A stretch of DNA of 6,650 nucleotides, taken from positions 1 through 6,650 of the forward strand of contig JANJXE010000176.1 in the NCBI GenBank assembly GCA_024709185.1. Direction: 5' to 3'. Under the pieces are notes generated by a model. That model did not search any database, was not told the origin of the DNA, and was given only the letters and a program-made list of their open reading frames with translations. This document shows, piece by piece, positions 1 through 5,615 of the stretch. The DNA is from Paludibacter sp. GTDB lineage: Bacteria > Bacteroidota > Bacteroidia > Bacteroidales > Paludibacteraceae. Position numbers and translations under genes: made by a program. Position 1 is the stretch's first letter. Each line of letters opens with the position of its first letter.

Positions 1-861
1 ACGGTAGCCGATATTATTGTTGTTCGGGTTGCTGCCACTGTTGATGGCTGCCTGCCACATCGCCTGACCATATTCTTTCGAATTCAGCACATCCAACTGG
101 TTGTTATAGGAAGTAGCGGTTGCATTCGCATCGAAATTGACACGCATTTTGCCGCTTTTTCCCTGACGGGTGGTAATAATGATAACCCCGTTACCAGCTC
201 TCGAACCGTAGATACTGGCAGCCGCAGCATCCTTCAATACCTGAATACTTTCGATGTCGTTCGGATTCAGTTCGTGCATACCGGCCTTGGTGGGCACTCC
301 ATCGATAATAAACAGCGGATCGTTGTTGTTGAGCGTGCCAATCCCGCGGATGCGAATGCTGGCCGATCCACTAGGATTACCATCGGCCGACACAGTCATA
401 CCGGCCACACGTCCCTGAAGGGCTTTGATGGGGTTGTTTTCTGCCGATTTTTTGATGTCATCCACGTCCACCACCGTTACGGCACCTGTAAGGTCTGCCT
501 TTTTCTGCGAGGTATATCCGGTAACAATCACCTGTTCGAGTAACAGGGCATCCGATTCCAACGCAACATTAATAGTAGTGCGGTTACCGGTAGCCACTTC
601 CATCGTTTTCATTCCCACCATCGAGAACACCAACGTAGCATTATTATCCGCATTTAAAGTGTATCGACCATCCAAATCGGTGATGGTACCCATTTTTGAT
701 CCTTTAAGTTGAATAGAAACCCCTATTAAAGGTTCGCCATCCTCGGCCGAAGTAACCAATCCGTTAACGACCCTGCTTTGCGAAAATACGGAGGAAGCAA
801 AAAACAATATCCCCGAGAGGAACAAATACTTCCATGAGATGTTTTTTTCGTTTTTTTTCAT
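1..861 (-). CDS. SusC/RagA-family TonB-linked outer-membrane transporter, N-terminal part (runs off left edge)
   Basis: This is the first 287 codons of an outer-membrane transporter that imports glycans, peptides or similar ligands using TonB energy, normally with a SusD-type lipoprotein encoded just downstream (here outside the window). Read on the minus strand from ATG at 861, residues 1-27 form a signal peptide: a basic start, a hydrophobic core LFLSGILFFASS, and likely cleavage after VFS before QSR. Residues about 30-105 are a carboxypeptidase-D regulatory-like domain with the signature TDLDGRYTL (61-69). The TonB-box region is EQVIVTGY (109-116), followed by the plug domain with LQGRVAGM (148-155), SIRIRGIGTLNNNDPLF (168-184), IIDGVP and SIYGSRAGNGVIIITT (216-231), all hallmark SusC motifs. 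There is no N-terminal STN domain, so direct anti-sigma signalling is not suggested. The family is usually around 1000 residues, so about 70 percent is missing at the edge. The substrate cannot be told from this part. The family call is very secure. Confidence 0.97.
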   Translation of the reverse strand, partial: MKKNEKNISWKYLFLSGILFFASSVFSQSRVVNGLVTSAEDGEPLIGVSIQLKGSKMGTITDLDGRYTLNADNNATLVFSMVGMKTMEVATGNRTTINVALESDALLLEQVIVTGYTSQKKADLTGAVTVVDVDDIKKSAENNPIKALQGRVAGMTVSADGNPSGSASIRIRGIGTLNNNDPLFIIDGVPTKAGMHELNPNDIESIQVLKDAAAASIYGSRAGNGVIIITTRQGKSGKMRVNFDANATATSYNNQLDVLNSKEYGQAMWQAAINSGSNPNNNNIGYR

Positions 862-905
862 CTGTGTTTAATTAGATTTGTCTGTTTTTCCTGATAAAAG
901 TAATA

Positions 906-937
906 CAAAGTTCAGTATTACGACTCGCATAGGCAAA
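906..937 (-). promoter_or_regulatory. Candidate Bacteroidota-type promoter for the SusC-like gene
   Basis: On the minus strand a -33-like TTTG (bases 937-934) is followed after 20 bases by GAACTTTG (913-906), which matches the Bacteroidota -7 consensus TAnnTTTG at all but the first fixed base. Transcription would begin near base 900 and give a leader of roughly 40 bases before the ATG at 861. No Shine-Dalgarno sequence is seen; the bases before the start are AT-rich, which is normal in this phylum. The assignment rests only on consensus match and spacing. Confidence 0.5.
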
Positions 938-1171
938 GATTTGCCCGGGAGATCGGTTTTGACTGATTGTGTTTAGAGTAGAGCATGTTTTCATTTTGTT
1001 TTGTTTTACGTGTCCTGATTTCCGGAAAAGAATCACGATGCAAAAATAGAGTGAGAAAACAGCAAAGAATGTCAAATTTGTTGCATCGTCGTGTAATTTT
1101 GATACATGAATGAAGGTTGAGGAGGTTTTATAAAGAGATTTCGGGGGGATTGAATTTTAATGAAGAAATTA

Positions 1172-1202
1172 CTTGCAGAAGGGTTAGTTGTAAGTATATT
1201 TG
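1172..1202 (+). promoter_or_regulatory. Candidate Bacteroidota-type promoter for the acyltransferase-like gene
   Basis: TATATTTG (1195-1202) is an exact match to the -7 consensus TAnnTTTG. CTTG (1172-1175), three of four bases of the -33 element TTTG, lies 19 bases upstream. Transcription would start near 1209, giving a leader of about 46 bases to the ATG at 1255. No ribosome binding site is evident before that ATG (the bases are CTAACTAACC). Confidence 0.5.
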
Positions 1203-1254
1203 CAGCTTCAACGGAAACGAATGTGATTGACAAAATAACGATATCTAACTAACC

Positions 1255-2043
1255 ATGACAAATTATAAAATAACCGGATTTCCTGATTCGCGCATTGCTA
1301 CCATTGATGTATGTGATATTGGAAAACAGAAACATCACATAACCGGCCTGCTGGAATTTGATGTGACATTGAGCAGAATGAAGATCAGGGAATACAACAA
1401 AACACATTCAGAAAAGATTTCCTTTAATGCCTGGCTAATCAGTGTCGTTGCGTCAACAATAAAGAAGTATGAAGCAGCAGCCTCGTTCCTGAATGGCAAA
1501 AACAAATTAATCATTTTTGACGATGTCAATGTCTCAATTGTTGTAGAAAAAGAGATTCAAGGTACAAAGGTGCCACTTCCATTGATAATAGAAAAAGCAC
1601 ATGAAGCCAGTGTTGCATCCATAACAAAGCAAATTTCGGAGGCGAAAAACAAGGAGTTTACTGATAATGAGATTGTCCTTCAGAAGAAAACTGAAAAATA
1701 CGAACGGATTTACTATGTTCTTCCCGGATTTCTCCGAAGATATTTCTGGAAGTTTATACTAAAACGTCCAAGAATCGCCTTTACCAAAATGGGGAATGTA
1801 GCATTTACCACTGTTGGAATGATGGGGAAAGTAAATGGTTGGTTTATACCTATATCAGTACATCCGGTTTGTTTTGGAATAAGTTCGATAATTAAAAAGC
1901 CCTGTGTAGTTGATGATAGAATAGAGATACGGGAAATCCTGAACATGTCAATACTGATAGATCATGATGTGATAGACGGAGCCCCGATGGCCCGTTTGAT
2001 AAGCGATTTAGCGAAGAATATTGAAAGCGGGATGAATATCTGA
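1255..2043 (+). CDS. Stand-alone 2-oxoacid dehydrogenase E2-type acyltransferase domain protein
   Basis: The 262-residue product matches the catalytic domain of dihydrolipoamide acyltransferases (E2, Pfam 2-oxoacid_dh), which shares its trimeric fold with chloramphenicol acetyltransferase. Visible family blocks are SFNAWLISVVASTIKKY (56-72), FDDVNVSIVVEKE (88-100, the active-centre strand), VPLPLIIEKAHEASVASI (106-123), GNVAFTTVGMMG (180-191, matching the E2 block TFTISNLGMFG) and the catalytic DHDVIDG (236-242), with H237 and D241 as the acyl-transfer pair. The lipoyl and subunit-binding domains of true E2 enzymes are absent, and no E1 or E3 gene is nearby, so a role in a classical dehydrogenase complex is unlikely. 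Residues 145-175 form a basic and aromatic insert. A free-standing CoA-dependent acyltransferase of unknown acceptor is the most reasonable reading; a chloramphenicol-resistance role is possible but unsupported. No signal peptide is seen, so it is probably cytosolic. The ATG at 1255 fits the promoter and the beginning of homology. Transcription appears monocistronic. Confidence 0.85.
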   Translation: MTNYKITGFPDSRIATIDVCDIGKQKHHITGLLEFDVTLSRMKIREYNKTHSEKISFNAWLISVVASTIKKYEAAASFLNGKNKLIIFDDVNVSIVVEKEIQGTKVPLPLIIEKAHEASVASITKQISEAKNKEFTDNEIVLQKKTEKYERIYYVLPGFLRRYFWKFILKRPRIAFTKMGNVAFTTVGMMGKVNGWFIPISVHPVCFGISSIIKKPCVVDDRIEIREILNMSILIDHDVIDGAPMARLISDLAKNIESGMNI

Positions 2044-2059
2044 TTTTTTATTTCCCACT

Positions 2060-2305
2060 GTCCGGAAGATTACAATTGGACGTCGGGACATCATCCGACA
2101 ATCGGATCATTACAATTTATCGGGTTGAGTTATCCCCGACCCTCGGATCCATTTCCTTTTTTCAGATTGTAATCAATCAGGAGTCGGGAGAAGAGAATTT
2201 GAAAAAAGAAGATGTACCCGAGCCTAGAAACAGAACAATTTTTCAAAAGGAAATGGACCCGAGGGTCGGGGAGAAGAAAACCAGTGAAAAGAAGATGATC
2301 CGAGT
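2060..2305. repeat. Degenerate array of ~20/40-base repeat units bounded by TCGG/CCGA words
   Basis: TCGG(G/A) or its complement recurs at about 2083, 2094, 2102, 2120, 2136, 2143, 2184, 2217, 2258, 2266 and 2300, with many spacings near 20 or 40 bases. Two 42-base stretches, 2181-2222 and 2263-2304, are imperfect direct repeats: both begin with a GTCGGG word, carry a purine-rich middle containing AAAAGAAGATG and end in CCGAG. The plus-strand stretch 2142-2187 resembles the same unit in opposite orientation (CTCGGATCC, then TTTCC and T-rich, ending GTCGGG). ATTACAAT at 2069-2076 and 2110-2117 is mirrored by ATTGTAAT at 2167-2174. Short hairpins occur within it, such as TCCGAcaaTCGGA at 2094-2106. 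It may be the remains of a dispersed palindromic intergenic repeat or a non-autonomous element. No transposase or target-site duplication is visible. Confidence 0.6.
2134..2271. repeat. 27-base inverted repeat with 84-base centre
   Basis: The left arm 2134-2160 (begins CCCCGACCCTCGGATCC, ends TTTCCTTTT) and the right arm 2245-2271 (begins AAAAGGAAATGGACCC, ends GGGTCGGGG) are reverse complements at 26 of 27 positions; the single difference still allows a G-U pair in RNA. Each arm carries its own small symmetry: CCGAcccTCGG on the left and CCCGAgggTCGGG on the right. If transcribed, the arms could form a very stable long stem, with no T-run suited to simple termination. The geometry also fits a 138-base miniature element with terminal inverted repeats, but no flanking duplication is obvious. 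Confidence 0.85.
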
Positions 2306-2621
2306 GATTTTAATAAACGTCAATCGTTTTTTATACATTATCCTGGACAACCTGATCGTTGATTTTCGTAGTGTTATTTTAAATATTTGTTTGTACATTT
2401 GTGCAATTCAACAAAGCAAGTCCTTGTAAGTGTGGATACCTGTTCGGTAATATTTAGAATTGTATAAATAATTGGATTCTTGAAACTCTCAAAAGTGTTG
2501 TGCAATATATGTTTGTCACATAATTTGGAAGTATTTTCAAGGTGCACGTCAGTAAAAGAGTGAGAAGTAAAATGAAACTAGTAAAGTATCTAATGTGTAC
2601 ATCCTCAGAAGATTGACTGTT

Positions 2622-2634
2622 ACATCTTAGATGT
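2622..2634. promoter_or_regulatory. Operator-like 13-base palindrome before the helicase gene
   Basis: ACATCTtAGATGT is a perfect inverted repeat with a one-base centre, ending 27 bases before the ATG at 2662. CTG and CAG flank it in slightly offset positions. The tight centre makes it a better protein-binding DNA site than an RNA hairpin. It would lie within the leader or over the promoter of the nuclease-helicase gene. No regulator gene is adjacent, so the function is a guess from position and symmetry. Confidence 0.3.
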
Positions 2635-2661
2635 CAGCAAATAAATAACTCATAAATCAGT

Positions 2662-4638
2662 ATGCTTAATTATTATTATTGCGACTCTATTGTTAATTTT
2701 CTTCAGAAAGATGAAGACCTTATTTTAGGTGAAATTACCAAGAATAACTTTTATGGCCATATCAATACAGAGCGATTTGCATGGATCAATCAAATACATA
2801 TTTTAAAAAGTGCCCTTGTTGATCTTGAAGGCAGTATCTTTTTTGAATTTTCAATTCCTCGAATGGGTAAGCGGGTGGATTGTATCTTAATTATCCAGAA
2901 TATTGTTTTTGTTGTTGAGTTTAAAGTTGGTGAAACTGAGTTTCGTAACGAACACATTGAGCAAGTTTGGGATTATGCGTTGGATCTAAAGAATTTCCAC
3001 GAGCCGAGCCATACTGCGTTGTTAATACCAATTTTGGTTGCTACAGAAGCTATAAGCAGTGTTTATGATATTGTTTTTACAGTACACGATGATAATCTTT
3101 CCTTGCCACTTAAAACAGGAAAGAAAGATTTGCAACTGGTTATAAAAAGGACAATACATTATTTTAGTAGTACCGAAACGATTGCATCAGATGCATATAT
3201 ATCAGGAAGTTATTCTCCAACACCAACGATTATTGAAGCAGCTCTATCACTTTATAAAAATCATAATGTTGAAAATATAACTAGAAATGATGCTGGTGCA
3301 ATAAATCTTAAAAGCACATCAAAGTACATTTCGGATACAATTAGCTATGCTAAAGAAAACCACAAGAAAGTCATTTGTTTTGTAACTGGAGTACCTGGCG
3401 CTGGAAAAACTCTCGTGGGACTTAAAGTAGCTACAGAACATTTAGATCACGAACATGGTAACAAGAGTGTTTTCCTCTCTGGAAATAAACCGCTTGTTGA
3501 CATATTACAAGAAGCGCTAACAAGAGATCGGTATTTTACTGAAAAAGAATTAGGAAATAAGGTTACAAAAAAGGAAATTAAAGAAAGTGTAAAAGCTTTC
3601 ATCCAGATCATTCACCATTATCGAGATGAATATATTCGTGATCAAAAAGCTCCCTATGATCATGTTGCCATTTTTGATGAAGCGCAAAGGGCATGGACTA
3701 AGGACCAAACGGTAAAGTTCATGCAACAAAAAAAGGGGATTGTCGATTTCCAATATTCGGAACCTGAGTTTCTTATTTCTTGTTTGGATAGGCATCAAGA
3801 TTGGGCTGTTGTCATTTGTTTAGTTGGGGGAGGACAGGAGATAAATACAGGAGAAGCCGGAATTTCCGAATGGCTAATGGCAATTGAAAATCAATTTCTT
3901 AATTGGGAAACTCGAATATCTCCTAATTTAGTTGATACAGAGTACAATACGATGGATGCTATTGAATCTCTTCAGCAAAAAGGTTCCGTAATTTTTAATC
4001 CTGATTTACATTTGTCTGTAAGCTTACGTTCGTATCGAGCTGAGAATGTTTCAAAACTTATTAAGCACATCTTAGACTTTGATAAACAGGAAGCTAACGA
4101 AATTTACAGTCAACTTAAAAGAAAATATCCTTTGGTGATTACACGTGATATTAATAAAGCAAAGCAATGGCTTAAGTCACATGCACGAGGAACCGAACGG
4201 TATGGAATTGTTGTTTCATCTCAAGCATATCGACTTAAACCATTGGCAATTGATGTGAGAGTTCAAACCGATCCAGTTCATTGGTTTCTTAGTGATAAAT
4301 CAGATGTTCGTTCATCAAGTTTTTTGGAAGATGTTGCCACTGAATTTCAGGTTCAGGGTCTTGAATTAGATTGGGCCTGTGTTACATGGGATGGAGACCT
4401 TCGATTTTCTGAAACAGGTTGGAAAACCTATTCTTTTAATGGGAGTAAATGGCTAAATATCAACAAAGAAGAACGCAAGCGATATTTGATTAATGCTTAT
4501 CGAGTATTACTAACAAGAGCTCGTCAAGGAATGGTGATAGTTATCCCAGAAGGAAATGCAGAAGATTCAACCCGAAATAAAGAATACTATGACCCCACTT
4601 ACAATTATTTCAAAAGTATTGGTATTGACGAAATTTGA
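2662..4638 (+). CDS. PD-(D/E)XK nuclease-like domain fused to Schlafen group 3-like (DUF2075) DNA/RNA helicase
   Basis: This 658-residue cytosolic protein combines two nucleic-acid domains. Residues about 40-130 look like a PD-(D/E)XK nuclease: E62, D73 in RVDCILI, E86-x-K88 in VVEFKVG, then Q101 and Y105 in QVWDYALDL, the QxxxY motif of RecB-like nucleases. Residues about 235-635 match the Schlafen group 3-like helicase family (PF09848, formerly DUF2075): Walker A GVPGAGKT (243-250), Walker B AIFDEAQRAW (336-345), the family motif LVGGGQEI (387-394), a motif V-like QGLELDWACV (565-574) and an arginine-finger motif VI-like NAYRVLLTRARQG (611-623). All catalytic residues expected are present, so it is probably active in ATP-driven nucleic-acid remodelling coupled to cleavage. 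The ATG at 2662 lacks a Shine-Dalgarno sequence; the N-terminal domain requires this start or one very near. The gene is strikingly AT-rich beside its flanks, suggesting horizontal acquisition. Antiphage defence is plausible by analogy with other nuclease-helicase proteins, but this is inference. Confidence 0.9.
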   Translation: MLNYYYCDSIVNFLQKDEDLILGEITKNNFYGHINTERFAWINQIHILKSALVDLEGSIFFEFSIPRMGKRVDCILIIQNIVFVVEFKVGETEFRNEHIEQVWDYALDLKNFHEPSHTALLIPILVATEAISSVYDIVFTVHDDNLSLPLKTGKKDLQLVIKRTIHYFSSTETIASDAYISGSYSPTPTIIEAALSLYKNHNVENITRNDAGAINLKSTSKYISDTISYAKENHKKVICFVTGVPGAGKTLVGLKVATEHLDHEHGNKSVFLSGNKPLVDILQEALTRDRYFTEKELGNKVTKKEIKESVKAFIQIIHHYRDEYIRDQKAPYDHVAIFDEAQRAWTKDQTVKFMQQKKGIVDFQYSEPEFLISCLDRHQDWAVVICLVGGGQEINTGEAGISEWLMAIENQFLNWETRISPNLVDTEYNTMDAIESLQQKGSVIFNPDLHLSVSLRSYRAENVSKLIKHILDFDKQEANEIYSQLKRKYPLVITRDINKAKQWLKSHARGTERYGIVVSSQAYRLKPLAIDVRVQTDPVHWFLSDKSDVRSSSFLEDVATEFQVQGLELDWACVTWDGDLRFSETGWKTYSFNGSKWLNINKEERKRYLINAYRVLLTRARQGMVIVIPEGNAEDSTRNKEYYDPTYNYFKSIGIDEI

Positions 4639-4899
4639 TTTTACAAACGTCTAACACTGAGCCCAAACTTAGGATGATCTTTAGTCCAATTGATGATTGA
4701 TATTTGCATTCACTATTTGACTTGCCTTTTGAAAATGCAATTCAGAACATCAGTTAAAATTAAATCTTGTTTTAAGAAAAAAATGGTCGTAAGTATTTTA
4801 GTTGTCAAGGATTCCTTGACAACAGTATAAGTTTAATTCAAAAGTATCCTTACTACTTTTCAAAACGAATCACAGTGAAACTTGTAAAACTAATCCATT
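4639..4899. other. AT-rich spacer between the helicase and the small-protein gene
   Basis: This 261-base spacer contains no gene. There is no hairpin followed by a T-run after the helicase stop, so no intrinsic terminator is called. TTGCATT and AATGCAA form a weak 7-base inverted repeat (about 4703-4741) with a long centre. The striking element is the perfect palindrome at 4801-4823. A weak promoter candidate for the next gene is TTTA (4832-4835), 18 bases, then TACTTTTC (4854-4861), which matches TAnnTTTG except for its last base. Confidence 0.5.
4801..4823. repeat. Perfect 23-base palindrome, operator-like
   Basis: The left half GTTGTCAAGGA and right half TCCTTGACAAC are exact reverse complements around a single central T. 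It lies 163 bases after the helicase stop and 77 bases before the ATG at 4900, just upstream of the weak promoter candidate at 4832-4861. As RNA it could form a 10-pair stem with a 3-base loop, but neither strand has a T-run directly after it, so a rho-independent terminator is unlikely. A dimeric regulator's binding site or a recombinase site are the main alternatives. It does not occur elsewhere in the window. Confidence 0.8.
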
Positions 4900-5250
4900 A
4901 TGCCTATTCAAATTCCATTCTTTTACGAATCCATTAACCGCAATGCTATTGTGGTGAAGCCAAAGCAGCCCCTTTACGATTGGATTAATGCTCTGTATCC
5001 TCAAAGCCCAGTGCTTGCAAAGGAGGAAGGTACCGTGTATCTGATTAGGGAAAGAGATAATAACGAAATCATCGAACGTTGGATTAAACGCAATTTCGAT
5101 AAGATATTTCTTAACGAGTTAAACGATTGGCATACCGACGAAAATGACTGGCCGGCAAAAAGAACTTATAAGATGTTTCAGGAGTGGTTTGAGGTTGAAA
5201 TACATTCGTTTATTATTGACTTAGAAGATATGGAGATAATCAAAGAATGA
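4900..5250 (+). CDS. Small Trp-rich acidic protein of unknown function
   Basis: I cannot assign a function to this 116-residue protein. It has no signal peptide or membrane segment and is predicted to be cytosolic and acidic at its C-terminus (DLEDMEIIKE, 107-116). Residues 18-30 (VVKPKQPLYDWIN) and 75-105 hold the strongest-looking conserved-type blocks, with tryptophans at 28, 61, 77, 84 and 97 and a pattern LNDWHTDENDWP (74-85) followed by RTYKMFQEWFEVEIHS (88-103). Comparable small proteins with a KPKxPxxDW start and a W-P-x-x-R-T-x-K-M-F block feel familiar from Bacteroidota genomes, but this is memory and unverified. Length and organisation look complete: ordered alpha-beta composition, a clear ATG, and codon use unlike a chance frame. 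It follows the helicase on the same strand after 261 bases, so it is more likely separately transcribed than in an operon. The stop overlaps a further ATG (ATGA at 5247-5250) that opens only a 24-codon frame. Confidence 0.75.
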   Translation: MPIQIPFFYESINRNAIVVKPKQPLYDWINALYPQSPVLAKEEGTVYLIRERDNNEIIERWIKRNFDKIFLNELNDWHTDENDWPAKRTYKMFQEWFEVEIHSFIIDLEDMEIIKE

Positions 5251-5451
5251 AGCGAGGGGTTTGCCTTACGGAATTATTTATTCTTTTTCGGAAAGTATAT
5301 ACTTTACAGGCTATACGCTGAATAAGTTGACCAGGGAATTGAAGCACTTTTACATGCAATTGCACACAAGGTTTATGCAGGTTGTACGTCTGTTCAGATT
5401 TAAGTTTATGATAACAGAATAAGAATTTGGAATGAAGGTCAACTCCCTGAG

Positions 5452-5491
5452 AATTGGGCAAATTGAGCATTATTGGAGCAATAATTGGGCA
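5452..5491 (+). repeat. Four near-tandem 9-base repeats (AATTGGGCA type)
   Basis: The units are AATTGGGCA (5452-5460), AATTGAGCA (5461-5469), ATTGGAGCA (5472-5480) and AATTGGGCA (5483-5491). The first and last are identical and the others differ by one or a few bases. Starts are spaced 9, 11 and 11 bases, near one DNA helical turn, as for iterons or clustered binding sites of one protein. The array lies about 125 bases before the ADP-ribosylglycohydrolase ATG. Confidence 0.55.
5469..5485. repeat. 17-base inverted repeat inside the 9-base repeat cluster
   Basis: ATTATTG (5469-5475) and CAATAAT (5479-5485) are perfect reverse complements around GAG. The stem is AT-rich, with only one G-C pair. 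No T-run follows, so it is not a convincing terminator; it partly arises from the overlapping 9-base units. Confidence 0.5.
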
Positions 5492-5615
5492 TTCTGTGCA
5501 ACGTTGAGGAGTTGTTCTGGGCGTTTGTGAAAAAGCTTTATTAAAAGTGTGTTGAATACTAAACAGAACAATTCCATGTGCGGTAATCTTGTTTTATCTT
5601 TAAAAATATCTACCT

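Larger units (their letters stand above)
862..1254. other. Divergent intergenic region between the transporter and the acyltransferase-like gene
   Basis: This 393-base spacer separates two divergently transcribed genes and holds one promoter candidate for each direction (906-937 minus, 1172-1202 plus). Open frames here do not look like genes: the minus-strand frame 872-1075 would cover the transporter promoter and has no recognisable domain, and a 30-codon plus-strand frame at 1160-1252 lies across the other promoter. The middle (about 940-1140) is AT-rich and I see no repeat or terminator in it. Confidence 0.6.
2044..2661. other. Long gene-free spacer with a repeat-rich first half
   Basis: No credible gene is visible in these 618 bases. 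Bases 2060-2305 are occupied by imperfect repeats built on TCGG/CCGA words (entered separately). A 117-codon open frame at 2076-2429 runs straight through both arms of the inverted repeat, has a strongly biased Lys/Glu/Arg stretch from the purine-rich repeats and matches no family I know, so I do not call it. The second half (2306-2661) is AT-rich. Two exact -7-like sequences on the plus strand, TACATTTG at 2394-2401 and TATGTTTG at 2508-2515, could start the helicase transcript, but neither has a TTTG at the right distance upstream. A 9-base direct repeat TTGTGCAAT occurs at 2399-2407 and 2498-2506. Confidence 0.6.
5251..5615. other. Gene-poor spacer before the ADP-ribosylglycohydrolase
   Basis: These 365 bases hold no gene I can support. 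An open frame without any early ATG runs from 5240 to the stop at 5420-5422; with a TTG start at 5261 it would encode about 53 residues (LPYGIIYSFSESIYF onward) and may be a gene remnant or chance. A minus-strand frame at 5240-5470 has no recognisable content. The cluster of 9-base repeats and the overlapping hairpin at 5452-5491 are entered separately. TATCTTTA at 5595-5602 matches the -7 consensus except its last base, but lies only 13 bases before the ATG at 5616 and has no good -33 partner, so no promoter is called. Confidence 0.5.

Noticed and set aside
872..1075. 67-codon minus-strand open frame upstream of the transporter.
   Set aside because: It covers the transporter's promoter candidate, has no recognisable domain and lies in an AT-rich divergent spacer where chance frames are common.
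1160..1252. 30-codon plus-strand frame starting MKKLLAEGL and ending two bases before the acyltransferase ATG, a possible leader peptide.
   Set aside because: The best promoter candidate (-7 at 1195-1202) lies inside it, so the transcript would begin after its start codon.
2076..2429. 117-codon plus-strand open frame in the spacer before the helicase.
   Set aside because: It reads straight through both arms of the inverted repeat and the purine-rich direct repeats, its Lys/Glu/Arg content is explained by them, and no domain is recognisable.
2044..2661. A CRISPR array in the repeat-rich spacer.
   Set aside because: The units are imperfect, occur in both orientations and are not separated by regular unique spacers; no cas gene is in the window.
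4801..4823. The 23-base palindrome as a rho-independent terminator of the helicase gene.
   Set aside because: No T-run follows on either strand, and it lies 163 bases after the stop codon.
5240..5422. ATG-less plus-strand open frame with protein-like content (YGIIYSFSESIYF, ELKHFYMQLHTRF), possibly a gene remnant or a frameshifted extension of the small protein.
   Set aside because: It is only about 53-60 codons, has no ATG at its start and matches no family I recognise; the small protein already has a well-formed end. It is noted within the spacer entry only.
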